From Lachnospiraceae bacterium (GTDB lineage: Bacteria; Bacillota; Clostridia; Lachnospirales; Lachnospiraceae): a stretch of DNA of 64,000 nucleotides. The DNA lies in assembly GCA_022799755.1 (NCBI GenBank), contig JAAWOU010000002.1:1-64000 (forward strand). Reading direction: 5' to 3'. Shown here one piece after another: positions 27,297 to 37,608 of this stretch. The notes under the pieces are model-generated. The model did not search any database. It saw nothing but the letters and a program-made list of their open reading frames with translations, and was not told where the DNA came from. Position 1 is the first letter of the stretch, and each line of letters opens with the position of its first letter. The position numbers were made by a program, and so were the translations under genes.

Positions 27297-28691
27297 ATGA
27301 GCGAGAAAAAGAAAGCCGCTTCCGGTGCGAAAGGGATCGGTGATACCTGCATTTACGATGCCAAGAGCCTGGGGGCGCCCAAAGTCTTAGTGCTGGGTGT
27401 TCAGCATATGTTTGCCATGTTCGGCGCCACGATTCTGGTGCCCATGCTGACAGGACTTGACGTGTCCACGACACTGTTGTTCGCGGGGTTGGGGACCCTG
27501 TTGTTCCATTTCCTGACCAAAGGCAAGGTGCCGGCATTCCTCGGATCCTCCTTTGCATTCCTGGGCGGATATGCCGCCATTGCACCCATGACGGACGCCG
27601 CGGGAGGCGCTGCGGACAATTCAAAGCTTCTGCCTTATGCCTGCTTCGGCGTGGCCTGTGCCGGGCTGGTATATCTGCTGCTGTCTCTTCTGATCAAACT
27701 GTTCGGCACGGGAAAAGTCATGCGGTTCTTCCCGCCCATTGTCACGGGGCCCATTATCATTGCCATCGGTCTGACCCTTTCGCAGTCCGCCATCGACAAC
27801 TGTTCCACGGACTGGCTCATTGCCATTGCGGCAATTGCTCTGGTGATCGTCTGCAATATCTGGGGTAAGGGAATGGTGAAGATCGTGCCCATCATCATCG
27901 GCGTGATTGGTTCCTACGTTCTGGCGGCAGTGCTCAACCGCGTGGACTTTACCGCGGTGAAAGAGGCGAGCTGGATCGGACTTCCCGTCCACTGGAACCA
28001 GACAGCCTTTTGGGCGCTGTCCGACGGCGACGTATCTCTTCTGATCACTTCGGTCATTACCATCATGCCCATTGCATTGGCCACGATTGTGGAGCATATC
28101 GGCGATATTTCCGCCATATCATCTACTGTAGGAAAGAATTTCATCAAGGAGCCGGGACTTCACCGGACGCTTTTGGGAGATGGCCTTGCCACGATCCTGG
28201 CGGCCCTCTTCGGCGCGCCGGCCAACACCACATACGGCGAGAACACGGGCGTGCTGGCGCTGACGAAAGTATACGACCCTCTCGTGGTCAGAATGGCGGC
28301 CGTGTTTGCGATACTGTTCTCTTTCTCCCCGAAGTTCGCGGCCGTCATCGGCTGCATGCCCACCGCTACCTGCGGCGGCGTGTCGCTGGTGCTGTATGGT
28401 ATGATATCGGCCGTGGGAGTGCGCAATATCGTAGAGACTCAGGTGGATTTCGCCAAGACGCGCAATGTCATCATCGCGGCATTGATTTTGGTGCTGTCCA
28501 TCGGCATCAATTACAGCGCGGCCGGCTCTGTGGGCTTTGACGTCAGCGGTCTGTCCATCCGGTTCTCCGGTATCGCCGTGGGCGCGCTGACGGGTATTAT
28601 CCTGAATGCGGTGCTGCCCGGTAAGGATTATGTGTTCGATGACGACAGGCCCAGCGATACGGGAGTGGACTTTGCGGTGAGAGGAAGATAA
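27297..28691 (+). CDS. uraA: NCS2 family uracil permease
   Basis: A 464-residue polytopic transporter of the nucleobase:cation symporter-2 family, importing uracil (or xanthine). Visible motifs include VLGVQHMFAMFGATILVP near residue 32 and GAPANTTYGENTGVLALT, the NCS2 substrate-site motif with the UraA-type Glu. AGGAGG precedes ATG 27297. It is a single-gene unit: its own promoter and leader hairpin lie upstream and a perfect 15-bp hairpin follows. Confidence 0.92.
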   Translation: MSEKKKAASGAKGIGDTCIYDAKSLGAPKVLVLGVQHMFAMFGATILVPMLTGLDVSTTLLFAGLGTLLFHFLTKGKVPAFLGSSFAFLGGYAAIAPMTDAAGGAADNSKLLPYACFGVACAGLVYLLLSLLIKLFGTGKVMRFFPPIVTGPIIIAIGLTLSQSAIDNCSTDWLIAIAAIALVIVCNIWGKGMVKIVPIIIGVIGSYVLAAVLNRVDFTAVKEASWIGLPVHWNQTAFWALSDGDVSLLITSVITIMPIALATIVEHIGDISAISSTVGKNFIKEPGLHRTLLGDGLATILAALFGAPANTTYGENTGVLALTKVYDPLVVRMAAVFAILFSFSPKFAAVIGCMPTATCGGVSLVLYGMISAVGVRNIVETQVDFAKTRNVIIAALILVLSIGINYSAAGSVGFDVSGLSIRFSGIAVGALTGIILNAVLPGKDYVFDDDRPSDTGVDFAVRGR

Positions 28692-28713
28692 ACAAATAGA
28701 CATGAGATAAATG

Positions 28714-28746
28714 CATTGCAGCCCGGTCCAAGACCGGGCTGCAATG
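28714..28746 (+). terminator. Perfect 15-bp hairpin after the permease gene
   Basis: CATTGCAGCCCGGTC and GACCGGGCTGCAATG flank a three-base CAA loop, 23 bases after the permease stop. Very stable, though without a T-run. Confidence 0.6.
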
Positions 28747-28807
28747 GGATTCGGAGCCGAAGATTGATATTTGACATGCGCGCCGAGGCGCGCAAGGGGG
28801 TATGAGG

Positions 28808-29893
28808 ATGAAAGTAATTGACATGCACTGTGATACCGTAGGAGCGCTGTTTCGCTTAAGAGGAGAGGGAAAGGCGGGTTCCCTGAGGGAGAACAGCGGC
28901 CATATTGACCTGCTGCGGCTAAAGGAGAGCCATTATCTGCTGCAGAATTTTGCCATGTTCATTCCGCTGAACCGCTGCGACGCCCCCTGGGAGCAGGTGT
29001 GCGCCATGTACGGGTATTATAAGGAGGAACTGGAGCGGAATCAGGACATTCTGGCCCCGGTACTGCGGTTCGGCGACATTGCCGAAAACGAGGCCGCCGG
29101 CCGGCTGTCCTCTCTGCTCACGGTGGAGGAGGGCGGCGTCTGCGGGGGCGAGATAGAGAAGCTGCGGGAGCTTTACCGGATGGGAGTCCGGATGATTACG
29201 CTGACCTGGAATTTCCCCAATGAAATCGGTCAGCCCAATTTCGATCCCGGACTGCGCCGGAAGCTGGACGAGGCCGTGGAGAGCTGGCAGAAATGCGATC
29301 CGGATACGCCGGCGTGGGAGCGGGAGCGCCAGGCTGCCCAGGCTGCCTGCAATGCCTGCATGCACACCCCCAACGTGACAGGGGGCCTCACCGCGAAAGG
29401 AAAGGAGTTCGTGGAGGAGATGGAGCGCCTGGGCATGATCCCGGACGTGTCCCATCTGTCGGACGCTGGCTTTATGGACGTGCTGGAAGTGACGAAGAAG
29501 CCCTTTGTGGCCAGCCATTCCAATGCCCGGGCAATATGCCCCAATGTGCGGAACCTGACGGACGACATGATCCGGAAGCTCTCGGAGCGGGGCGGCGTCA
29601 CAGGGCTGAACTTCTGCGCGGATTTCCTGGAGGAGAAGCCGATGGGAGAGAGAAATCCGGGCTCTGTCTCGGCGGCAGTGCGCCATGCCAGGCATATCGC
29701 CAATGTGGGCGGCATAGATGTGCTGGGGCTGGGAACCGACTTCGACGGCATCCCCACCCATGAAGAGCTGCCCGGAGCCCAGAGCATGGAGAAGCTGTGG
29801 GAGGCTCTCCGAAAGGGAGGTTTTTCCGAGAGGGAGCTGGATCAGATCTTTTACGGGAATGTGCTGCGGGTGTACGGGGATACGCTGGGGTGA
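28808..29893 (+). CDS. Membrane dipeptidase (peptidase family M19)
   Basis: About 361 residues with the renal-dipeptidase metal ligands: DMHCDT at the start, TVEEGG near residue 107, SHLSDAGF, FVASHSNARAICPN and GLGTDFDGI. M19 enzymes cleave dipeptides, often including D-residues. No signal peptide is seen, so it is cytoplasmic here despite the family name. ATG 28808 has AAGGGGG at correct spacing; ATG 28802 is too close to it. cysK follows after 48 bases and may be co-transcribed, linking dipeptide breakdown with cysteine metabolism only loosely. Confidence 0.92.
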   Translation: MKVIDMHCDTVGALFRLRGEGKAGSLRENSGHIDLLRLKESHYLLQNFAMFIPLNRCDAPWEQVCAMYGYYKEELERNQDILAPVLRFGDIAENEAAGRLSSLLTVEEGGVCGGEIEKLRELYRMGVRMITLTWNFPNEIGQPNFDPGLRRKLDEAVESWQKCDPDTPAWERERQAAQAACNACMHTPNVTGGLTAKGKEFVEEMERLGMIPDVSHLSDAGFMDVLEVTKKPFVASHSNARAICPNVRNLTDDMIRKLSERGGVTGLNFCADFLEEKPMGERNPGSVSAAVRHARHIANVGGIDVLGLGTDFDGIPTHEELPGAQSMEKLWEALRKGGFSERELDQIFYGNVLRVYGDTLG

Positions 29894-29941
29894 GAAACAA
29901 TGGCCGTGGATTGTGAAAAAACGTAAAAAGGAGAGTCTGAT

Positions 29942-30874
29942 ATGAGCAGAATATATACATCTGCGGACCAGCTGGTGGGCGGGACTCCGCTGCTGGAGCT
30001 GACGCACATTGAGAGAGAAGAGGGGCTGGGGGCACGCATCCTGGCCAAGCTGGAATATCTGAATCCGGCAGGCTCCGTGAAAGACCGCGTGGCAAGAGCC
30101 ATGATCGACGATGCCCAGGAGAGAGGCCTGTTAAAGGCAGGCTCCGTTATCATTGAGCCCACATCGGGCAACACGGGCATAGGCCTGGCTTTCGTGGCCG
30201 CCGCCAGGGGTTATCGCATCATAATCGTCATGCCGGACACCATGAGCGTGGAGCGCCGCCAGCTGATGCGAGCTTACGGCGCGGAGGTGGTGTTGTCTGA
30301 GGGGGCGAAAGGAATGGCGGGAGCCATCGAGAAAGCGGATGAGCTGGCCAGGGAGATTCCGGGCAGTTTCATTCCGGGTCAGTTCGTGAACCCGGCCAAT
30401 CCCGCGGCCCACAGAGCAGCCACAGGCCCGGAGATCTGGGAGGATACAGAGGGACAGGTGGACATCTTCGTGGCCGGTGTGGGAACGGGGGGAACGCTGA
30501 CCGGAGTGGGCGAGTACCTGAAGAGCAGAAATCCACAGGTGAAGGTGGCGGCCGTGGAGCCCGCCTCCTCCCCTGTGCTGAGCCGCGGAAAGGCCGGAAC
30601 CCACGGGATCCAGGGGATCGGCGCCGGATTTGTTCCGGAGGTTCTGAATATGGAGATCTGTGATGAGGTCATCCCGGTGGCGGACGAAGATGCCTTTGCC
30701 GCAGGACGGCGCATGGGCAGAAGCGAGGGCGTGCTGGTGGGCATCTCCTCCGGCGCGGCCGTGTGGGCGGCTGTTGCGCTGGCAAAGCGCCCCGAGAATC
30801 AGGGGAAGACAATCGTGGCGCTGCTGCCCGATACCGGGGACCGCTATCTGTCTACGGCGCTGTTCGCCCGGTAG
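29942..30874 (+). CDS. cysK: Cysteine synthase (O-acetylserine sulfhydrylase)
   Basis: A 310-residue fold-type II PLP enzyme that makes L-cysteine from O-acetylserine and sulfide. The Schiff-base Lys47 lies in [19 protein letters not shown] binds the substrate and [10 protein letters not shown] binds the PLP phosphate. Length and motifs fit CysK more than cystathionine beta-synthase, since no CBS domain follows. AAAAGGAGAG precedes ATG 29942. No serine acetyltransferase is adjacent. Confidence 0.93.
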   Translation: MSRIYTSADQLVGGTPLLELTHIEREEGLGARILAKLEYLNPAGSVKDRVARAMIDDAQERGLLKAGSVIIEPTSGNTGIGLAFVAAARGYRIIIVMPDTMSVERRQLMRAYGAEVVLSEGAKGMAGAIEKADELAREIPGSFIPGQFVNPANPAAHRAATGPEIWEDTEGQVDIFVAGVGTGGTLTGVGEYLKSRNPQVKVAAVEPASSPVLSRGKAGTHGIQGIGAGFVPEVLNMEICDEVIPVADEDAFAAGRRMGRSEGVLVGISSGAAVWAAVALAKRPENQGKTIVALLPDTGDRYLSTALFAR

Positions 30875-31046
30875 GAGCCGGGTCTCTTCTGCCAGCCGCC
30901 GTAAGCCGGAATGTTAAGAGACAGGGCCCTGGCGGAAAACCTGGGTCTTGCGGCCGGGGACAGCGGCGGGGTCGCAGTCAGCCACAGGGGTTTAAATGGC
31001 ATCTGGTTATGAAAACCACAAAACATATTTTTCGTCTCGAAATCAG

Positions 31047-31075
31047 TTGAATAATTCCGTGATAAGTGGTATTCT
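31047..31075 (+). promoter_or_regulatory. degV promoter
   Basis: TTGAAT and TATTCT spaced 17, about 75 bases before the degV start. The 172 bases between cysK and this promoter show no gene. Confidence 0.5.
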
Positions 31076-31150
31076 ATACTTTACAGGAAATGCGGCGGGA
31101 GGCGAGAGCGGTTTCCCGCTGTCAAGTATCATGGGAAAGGAAATAGGTTC

Positions 31151-32056
31151 ATGAGCGAGGCGTATCATATTGTCAGTGACGGTTCCTGCGATTTGCCCCA
31201 AGAGCTGGCGGCGGAAAAGAATATTACGGTGGTTCCCTTTTACGTGTCCTTTGATGAGGAGAGCTATCTGAAAGAAAATGTGGAGATCGGCGTCCGGGAC
31301 TTCTACCGGCAGATGGTGGACAGGAAAGGGGTGTACCCCAAGTCCTCCATGCCCTCCGCCCAGGATTACGAGGAGGCATTCATGCCCTATGCGCAGAAAG
31401 GGATTCCCGTCATCTGTATCTGCATCACCACCAAATTCAGCGGTTCCATGCAGTCCGCCCTGAATGCAAGGGCCAGCGTACGGGAGTCTCTGCCGGACGC
31501 AGAGATTACGGTCATCGACGCCACCATAAACACAGTGCTCCAGGGTCTGTACGTGCTGGAGGCGGCCAAGTTGCGGGACAGCGGCATGGCATACGACGCA
31601 TGCGTGGCCAGGCTGGAGGAGATTAAGAGCACCGGGCGGATTTTCTTTACGGTGGGAGATATGGAGTACCTCAGGCACGGCGGGCGCATCGGAAAAGTAT
31701 CCGCGGTGGCAGGCAGCGTACTGGACATCCGCCCTGTGATCACCTTGAGAGAGGGAGAGATCTTCCCCTCCGGCATCGGCAGAGGCAGAAAGCGCACTAC
31801 GCAGAGAGCCATCGATCTCCTGCTGGATTACCTGGAGGAAAACGGAAGAGAGATCGAGCGCTACAGCATTGCCATAGGGTTCGGGTATGACTACGAGGAG
31901 GCAGTCTTCTTTAGGGAGCACACCATGGAAGTTCTGGAGGAAAAGGGGTATGTCATGAAAGAGGACATCCCGATCTACCAGATCGGCGCCACCATCGCTG
32001 TACATACGGGGCCGTATCCGCTGGGCTTTGGCATCATTGAGAAAGGCATGGTCTAA
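31151..32056 (+). CDS. DegV family fatty-acid-binding protein
   Basis: A 301-residue DegV protein with the N-terminal VSDGSCDLP and the lipid-pocket motifs KSSMPSAQDY and TTKFSGSMQSA. Family members bind fatty acids; FakB paralogues present them to the kinase FakA. No fakA is nearby, so specific membership in FakAB is not shown. GGAAAGGAAATAGG precedes ATG 31151. It has its own promoter and faces the HAD gene convergently. Confidence 0.92.
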   Translation: MSEAYHIVSDGSCDLPQELAAEKNITVVPFYVSFDEESYLKENVEIGVRDFYRQMVDRKGVYPKSSMPSAQDYEEAFMPYAQKGIPVICICITTKFSGSMQSALNARASVRESLPDAEITVIDATINTVLQGLYVLEAAKLRDSGMAYDACVARLEEIKSTGRIFFTVGDMEYLRHGGRIGKVSAVAGSVLDIRPVITLREGEIFPSGIGRGRKRTTQRAIDLLLDYLEENGREIERYSIAIGFGYDYEEAVFFREHTMEVLEEKGYVMKEDIPIYQIGATIAVHTGPYPLGFGIIEKGMV

Positions 32057-32084
32057 GGCCCGGGGGTAAGCCGTCAGGGTTTAT

Positions 32085-32894
32085 TCATGTACAGTGGGCC
32101 AGAAGCTCTCTGATATCGGCAAAGCAGTAGTCCGCGGGATAGGGAGTGTCCGCCATGTCTTCCGGTTTCGCCTCCCCGGTGAACACCACGCAGGTGTCCA
32201 CGCCGGCGTTAATGCCGCAGGCGATGTCGGTGTAGAGCCGGTCTCCCACCACCAGCGTCTCTTCCCTGGAGAACCCGGACAGGGACAGACACAGCTCCAC
32301 CACACCGGGACTGGGCTTGCCCAGGTAAACGGGTTTTTTGCCGGTGGCGTCCGTGAGCATGTTACAGATCGCGCCGCAGTCCGGAATGAAGCCGAAGTCA
32401 ATGGGGCAGCACAGGTCCGGATTGGTGCCGTAGAAAGGCATGTCCGGCGCAGAGAGTGCCTTGCAGGCCTGTACCAGCTTGTCATAATTCAGTTCGCTGT
32501 CATAGGCTGCCACCACACAGTTGATGTCCTCTCCGGCAGTCTCTGTGATGTGCAGCCCGCTTTTTTCCAGCTCCTCCCGGAAAGAGGCCGTGCCCAGGAC
32601 GAAGATTTTCCCCTCTGGGTAATGCTCTTTCAGGAAGCGCAGCGTCATGTAGCCGGAAGTGATGAACTGATCCGAGCGGGTTTCCAGACGGAAAGCCCTG
32701 CGGAATTTCTCCACATAGTCCTGGCCGCTGCGGGTGGAGTTGTTGGTGATGTAATAAGCCTTTCCGCCGATTGCGTCAATGTGCGCCAGGAGTTGGGCGC
32801 TGCCGTCGTAGAGGGTGTCCCCGATGGCCAGGGTGCCGTCTATATCGAAGAGAAAGAGCTTTTTGCGCTTTAACCGGTTCAAATCTGCATTCAT
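32085..32894 (-). CDS. HAD-IIA family sugar/nucleotide phosphatase (NagD-like)
   Basis: A 269-residue HAD phosphatase. Motif I is FLFDIDGTLAIGD with its nucleophile Asp near residue 17, motif II is ITNNSTRSG, and motif IV is VVGDRLYTDIACG. The cap domain and length fit the HAD-IIA class (NagD, AraL, PGP-like). Substrate unknown. It is a single minus-strand gene; its 5' flank at 32895-33167 contains a dispersed hairpin repeat and the divergent xthA start region. Confidence 0.9.
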   Translation of the reverse strand: MNADLNRLKRKKLFLFDIDGTLAIGDTLYDGSAQLLAHIDAIGGKAYYITNNSTRSGQDYVEKFRRAFRLETRSDQFITSGYMTLRFLKEHYPEGKIFVLGTASFREELEKSGLHITETAGEDINCVVAAYDSELNYDKLVQACKALSAPDMPFYGTNPDLCCPIDFGFIPDCGAICNMLTDATGKKPVYLGKPSPGVVELCLSLSGFSREETLVVGDRLYTDIACGINAGVDTCVVFTGEAKPEDMADTPYPADYCFADIRELLAHCT

Positions 32895-33024
32895 ATCAAT
32901 GGCCTGCCTTTATCTTGTTTTTGTGGCATATTTCTGCTTTCGCTTATATCCCTGAACCATCCGGAACGTTTTTAACGGATATAAAAGCTGCACCCAGTAT
33001 AGCATGATACATGGCGGGATTCAA

Positions 33025-33057
33025 GCTGCGATTCGCGGCTTTGCCGCTCACGGTAAC
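33025..33057 (-). repeat. Dispersed 33-bp hairpin repeat, copy 1
   Basis: Read on the minus strand, it begins GTTACCGTGAGCGGC and contains the palindromic core CGGC-AAA-GCCG. It aligns over 33 bp with the copies at 38713-38745 and 58674-58706. It sits between the divergent HAD and xthA genes. Confidence 0.7.
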
Positions 33058-33167
33058 CATACAGCCACATTTTGCGCAGGATGGGCTGGCGCAAACGGGG
33101 CGGCCGTGTTATGATATTGGAAAAAGAAAGGCCCTGGGAAAGACGGGCGGGGCGGAAACGAGGGAAA

Positions 33168-33923
33168 ATGAAACTGATATCCTGGAATGTAAACGGACTG
33201 CGGGCATGCATGCAGAAAGGATTTATGGAATATTTCAACCGGGCGGACGCGGACATTTTCTGTCTGCAGGAGACCAAGCTCCAGAGCGGGCAGATAGAGA
33301 TGGAGCTGCCGGGCTACCACCAGTACTGGAATTATGCGGAGAAGAAAGGCTACTCGGGCACGGCGCTGTTCACGAAAGAGGAGCCCCTGAAAGTGACTTA
33401 CGGCATCGGCGAGGCCGAACATGACCGTGAGGGGCGGGTCATCACGGCCGAGTACAAAGACTATTATGTAATTGCAGTCTATGTGCCCAATTCCCAGCGG
33501 GAGCTGACAAGGCTGGAGTACCGCATGGAGTGGGAGGCGGCTTTCCTGCGGTATATCAAGGGCCTGGAGAAGACTAAGCCCGTCATCTACTGCGGGGATC
33601 TGAATGTGGCGCATAAGGAAATCGATCTGAAGAATCCCAAAACCAACCGCCGCAACGCCGGATTTACGGACGAGGAGCGGGAGTGCTTTACCCGGGTGAT
33701 AGAGAACGGCTTTGTGGATACTTTCCGCCATTTCTATCCGGACTTGAAAGACGCGTATTCCTGGTGGTCCTACATGGGCCAGGCCAGGGCCAAGAACGTA
33801 GGCTGGCGCATCGACTATTTTGTGGCTTCACAGAGTCTGACGGGCCGGCTGGAGGATGCGAAGATTCATCCGGACGTCATGGGATCGGATCACTGTCCGG
33901 TTGAACTTGACTTGAGAGCATAG
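33168..33923 (+). CDS. xth: Exodeoxyribonuclease III
   Basis: A 251-residue AP endonuclease/3'-exonuclease of the EEP superfamily that repairs abasic DNA. SWNVNGLRA opens the protein, QETKLQ carries the metal-binding Glu, GDLNVAHKEIDL the catalytic Asp/Asn, and GSDHCPVELDL the C-terminal His. ATG 33168 is the natural family start; the frame extends far upstream without homology. addB begins 33 bases after its stop, so a DNA-repair operon xth-addB is likely. Confidence 0.95.
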   Translation: MKLISWNVNGLRACMQKGFMEYFNRADADIFCLQETKLQSGQIEMELPGYHQYWNYAEKKGYSGTALFTKEEPLKVTYGIGEAEHDREGRVITAEYKDYYVIAVYVPNSQRELTRLEYRMEWEAAFLRYIKGLEKTKPVIYCGDLNVAHKEIDLKNPKTNRRNAGFTDEERECFTRVIENGFVDTFRHFYPDLKDAYSWWSYMGQARAKNVGWRIDYFVASQSLTGRLEDAKIHPDVMGSDHCPVELDLRA

Positions 33924-33956
33924 GGAATTGCGAAACAGGGAAAGGACGCACAGCTT

Positions 33957-36900
33957 ATGAGCCTGCAATTCTATTTCGGACCCTCCGGGGCCGGAAAAAG
34001 CCGTCTCCTATATGAGGAAATCACCGGCCGGGCGGCGGAAAGCCCCGGGCAAAACTTCCTGATCATCGTACCGGACCAGTTCACCATGCAGACCCAGAAA
34101 GACCTGGTTCTCTTAAACCGCCAGGGCGGCATCCTGAATATCGACGCCCTCAGCTTCGGGCGTCTGGGACACCGCATTCTGGAGGAGGTAGGCGGACAGG
34201 AGATTCCCGTGCTGGACGACACGGGAAAGAGCCTGGTGCTCCAGAAAGTGGCGGCGAACCTTAAGGATGAGCTGCCGGCCCTGGGCGGCTTCCTCCACAG
34301 ACAGGGCTATATCCATGAGGTGAAGAGCGCCATCTCCGAGTTTATGCAGTACGGCATCGGCACAGAGGACGTGGGGAAGCTTATTGACTACGCAAAAAAG
34401 CGCGGCGCCCTGGTACAGAAACTGAGAGATCTGCAGACTCTGTACAGGGGCTTTCTGGAGTACATCCGCGGCAGCTTCATCACCACCGAGGAGACCCTGG
34501 ACGTGCTGCGCCGCGCTCTGCCCAAGTCAAAGCTTCTGCCCCGGAGCGTGGTGGTATTCGACGGCTTTACCGGGTTCACGCCCGTTCAGACGAAAGTGAT
34601 CGCCGAGCTGATGCGCTGCTGCGGCGAGGTCATCGTCACGCTGACCATGGGGGAGGGAGAGAACCCTTACAGGCAGGAGGGGGAGCAGAATCTCTTCTAT
34701 TTAAGTAAAAAGACAGTGGCTGATCTCAGCGGAAAAGCCCGGGAGCTGGACGTGGAGCGCAGGCAGGATGTGTTTGTGCTGCCGGAGGGATCTGCGCGGC
34801 AGCGGACCATTCAGGACGTGGGGGCGGGGCAGTGCCGCGTCCTTTCCAACGGGCCCCACCGGTTCTGCCAGTCCCCTGCCCTGCGCCATCTGGAGCAGAG
34901 TCTCTTCCGCTACGGCATCCCGCCTTACGGGGAGGAGCAGGAGGAGATCCGGCTCTTTGAGACCACGGATCCGAAAGAGGAGGTGCGCCAGACCGGCCTG
35001 GAGATCTGCCGTCTCACGCAGGAGCAGGGCCTGGCCTACCGCGATATTGCAGTGATTCTGGGAGATCTGGCAGGCTACGCCCCTTATGTGGAGACGGAAT
35101 TTGCCCAGATGGGCATCCCCTGCTATATAGACCGCACCAGGAAGATCACCCTGAATCCTATGATCGAGTATATCAAAAGCGCTTTGGACCTCTACGAAAA
35201 GAATTTCTCCTACGAATCCGTCTTCCACTATCTGCGAAGCGGCCTGTCGGATCTGGAGCCGGAGGAGACGGACCGTCTGGAGAACTATTGCCTGGAGACG
35301 GGAATCAGGGGATACGGCGCCTACAGCCGTCTTTTCACCCGCAAGACCCGGGAGATGAAACGCCTGGAGAAAGAGCGCTCCGAGGGAGAAGAAAACCCAG
35401 GCGAGGAGGCTCTGGCAGAGTTGAACGCCCTGCGGGAGCGGATGATGGAGCAGGTTAAAATGCTGCACCTGAGCGGAAAGGAGCCGGTGAAGACCTATGT
35501 GAGCAGTCTCTACGACTTCCTGGTACAGAATCGCGTCCAGCAGAAGCTTGCCGCTTTCCAGAGCCGTTTCGAGGATGCGGGGGAGCTGGTCCGTGCCAAG
35601 GAATACGCCCAGATCTACCGCCTGGTGATGGAGCTTCTGGACCAGATTTACGCCCTTTTGGGGGAGGAGACGATCTCGCTGAAAGAGTTCGCGGAGATCC
35701 TGGAAGCCGGCTTTGACGAGATCCAGGTGGGCACCATTCCCCAGAACGTGGACCGGGTGCTGGTGGGGGATATGGAGCGCACAAGGCTTCAGCAGGTGAA
35801 GATCCTCTTTTTCCTGGGGGTGAACGACGGCAATATTCCCAAAGGTGCCTCCAAGGGCGGCATCATATCGGACATGGACAGGGAATTTCTGCGGGAATCG
35901 GATCTGGAGCTTGCTCCCAGCCCCAGGCAGCAGATGTATATCCAGAGATTCTATCTCTATCTGAACATGACAAAACCCTCAAAGCGGCTGTACCTGGCCT
36001 ACTCCAAGGTAAACAGCGCCGGGAAGTCTATCCGGCCCGCCTATCTGGTGGATGTAGTCAAAAAGATCTTCCCGGGGATTCCTCTGCGGTATCCCCAGAA
36101 CAGAAGCGTTCTGGAGCAGATTGTGACGGGCCAGGAGGGGGCGGGATACCTGGCCAGGGGGCTGCGGGAATACGTGGAGGGCGTGACGCCGAAAGAAGAG
36201 GAGCGGGATTTTTTCACCGTTTATCAGGCATATGGGGAAGAGGGGCTTAGGGGGAAGAGAGATTTCCTCACGGAGGCTGCCTTTAAGCGGTATCGGGATA
36301 CGGGCCTGCCCGCGGCGGTGGCAAGGGCGCTCTACGGGGTGGAGCTGGAGAACAGCGTCACCAGGCTGGAGACTTATGCGGCCTGCGCCTACCGGCATTT
36401 TCTGCAGTACGGGCTGACGCTGCAGGAGCGGCAGGAATTCTCCTTTGAGAACGTGGACATGGGCAATGTGTACCATGCCATCCTGGAGCAGTTCGCGGAC
36501 AGACTCAAAAATCAGGGATATACCTGGTTTGACTTTCCCCGGGAATTTGCCCAGAGCCAGATACGGGACGCTCTGGAGCATTACGCGGCTGATTACGGAA
36601 GCACAGTCCTCTACAGCAGCGCCCGGAACGAATATGCCATCACGCGCATGGGCCGTATCCTGACCCGCACAGTGCTGACGCTCCAGAAGCAGCTGCAGCG
36701 CGGGAGCTTCGTGCCGGAATCCTTTGAGCTCTCGTTCCATCACGCCGACCGGCTGGAAAGCGTCAACGTGACCCTGTCGGAGCAGGAGAAAATGCGTCTC
36801 CAGGGACGCATTGACAGAATCGATGTGGCCGAGGACGGGGAAAATGTGTATATCAAGGTCATCGACTATAAATCAGGCCACAGGAGATTCGACCTGGCGG

Positions 36901-37466
36901 CGCTGTACTATGGCCTGCAGCTTCAGCTGGTAGTGTACATGAACGCGGCGGCGGAGATGGAGGCCAGACGTCACCGGGGAAAGGAAGTGGTGCCGGCGGC
37001 GCTGCTGTACTACCGCATCGACGACCCGGCCGTGGAGACTGCCGTGGAGCTCACCGAGGAGGAGATCAACGAAGAGATCACAAGGCGGCTGCGCATGAGC
37101 GGTGTAGTGAACAGCGAGCCCGGCATAGTCGAGCTGCTGGACCGGGAGATGGAGGCCAAATCCGATGTGATTCCTGTGGAGCGGAAAAAGGACGGAAGCT
37201 TTTCCGCCCGCTCTTCCGTCTTAAACAGGGAGGAGCTGCGCACCGTATCCGACTATGTAAGCCGCAAGATCGCGGCAATCGGCCGGGAGATCCTGGAGGG
37301 CACCATCTCCTTAAACCCTTACGAGAAAGGCGGCGAGGAGGCCTGCACCTATTGCGCCTACAAAAAAGTCTGCGGTTTCGAGCCGGCCATGCCGGGCTGC
37401 GAGAAGCGGAAGCTGGATGATATGGACAGGGAGGAGGCGCTCAGGAGGATGGGAGATGACTTCTAG
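33957..37466 (+). CDS. addB: AddB subunit of the AddAB helicase-nuclease
   Basis: An 1169-residue subunit of the Gram-positive RecBCD counterpart, which resects double-strand breaks and recognises Chi. FGPSGAGKSRL near residues 7-17 is the Walker A-like motif. The C-terminal RecB-type nuclease has VIDYKSGHRRFD. The iron-sulfur staple is complete: Cys810, Cys1130, Cys1133 and Cys1139 (C...CX2CX5C). Length is normal. addA lies 1.6 kb downstream, unusually separated by a coiled-coil gene and a signal peptidase gene. Confidence 0.96.
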   Translation: MSLQFYFGPSGAGKSRLLYEEITGRAAESPGQNFLIIVPDQFTMQTQKDLVLLNRQGGILNIDALSFGRLGHRILEEVGGQEIPVLDDTGKSLVLQKVAANLKDELPALGGFLHRQGYIHEVKSAISEFMQYGIGTEDVGKLIDYAKKRGALVQKLRDLQTLYRGFLEYIRGSFITTEETLDVLRRALPKSKLLPRSVVVFDGFTGFTPVQTKVIAELMRCCGEVIVTLTMGEGENPYRQEGEQNLFYLSKKTVADLSGKARELDVERRQDVFVLPEGSARQRTIQDVGAGQCRVLSNGPHRFCQSPALRHLEQSLFRYGIPPYGEEQEEIRLFETTDPKEEVRQTGLEICRLTQEQGLAYRDIAVILGDLAGYAPYVETEFAQMGIPCYIDRTRKITLNPMIEYIKSALDLYEKNFSYESVFHYLRSGLSDLEPEETDRLENYCLETGIRGYGAYSRLFTRKTREMKRLEKERSEGEENPGEEALAELNALRERMMEQVKMLHLSGKEPVKTYVSSLYDFLVQNRVQQKLAAFQSRFEDAGELVRAKEYAQIYRLVMELLDQIYALLGEETISLKEFAEILEAGFDEIQVGTIPQNVDRVLVGDMERTRLQQVKILFFLGVNDGNIPKGASKGGIISDMDREFLRESDLELAPSPRQQMYIQRFYLYLNMTKPSKRLYLAYSKVNSAGKSIRPAYLVDVVKKIFPGIPLRYPQNRSVLEQIVTGQEGAGYLARGLREYVEGVTPKEEERDFFTVYQAYGEEGLRGKRDFLTEAAFKRYRDTGLPAAVARALYGVELENSVTRLETYAACAYRHFLQYGLTLQERQEFSFENVDMGNVYHAILEQFADRLKNQGYTWFDFPREFAQSQIRDALEHYAADYGSTVLYSSARNEYAITRMGRILTRTVLTLQKQLQRGSFVPESFELSFHHADRLESVNVTLSEQEKMRLQGRIDRIDVAEDGENVYIKVIDYKSGHRRFDLAALYYGLQLQLVVYMNAAAEMEARRHRGKEVVPAALLYYRIDDPAVETAVELTEEEINEEITRRLRMSGVVNSEPGIVELLDREMEAKSDVIPVERKKDGSFSARSSVLNREELRTVSDYVSRKIAAIGREILEGTISLNPYEKGGEEACTYCAYKKVCGFEPAMPGCEKRKLDDMDREEALRRMGDDF

Positions 37467-37608
37467 ATTCCCCTCATCCCCCCAATCTTAGACGCATCCT
37501 TAGACGCTTTGTCTGCTATAATGACCATCAGACAGACTATGCCCGCGGCCCGGAGATTGCGGAAAGCGGCCGGGTCTGAACCCAATACGATAGCAGGGAG
37601 CGGAGAAA

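Noticed and set aside
28919..30007. Long minus-strand open frame opposite the dipeptidase
   Set aside because: The + strand frame has complete M19 metal-binding motifs and a good ribosome site; the minus frame is a GC-rich shadow with no motif.
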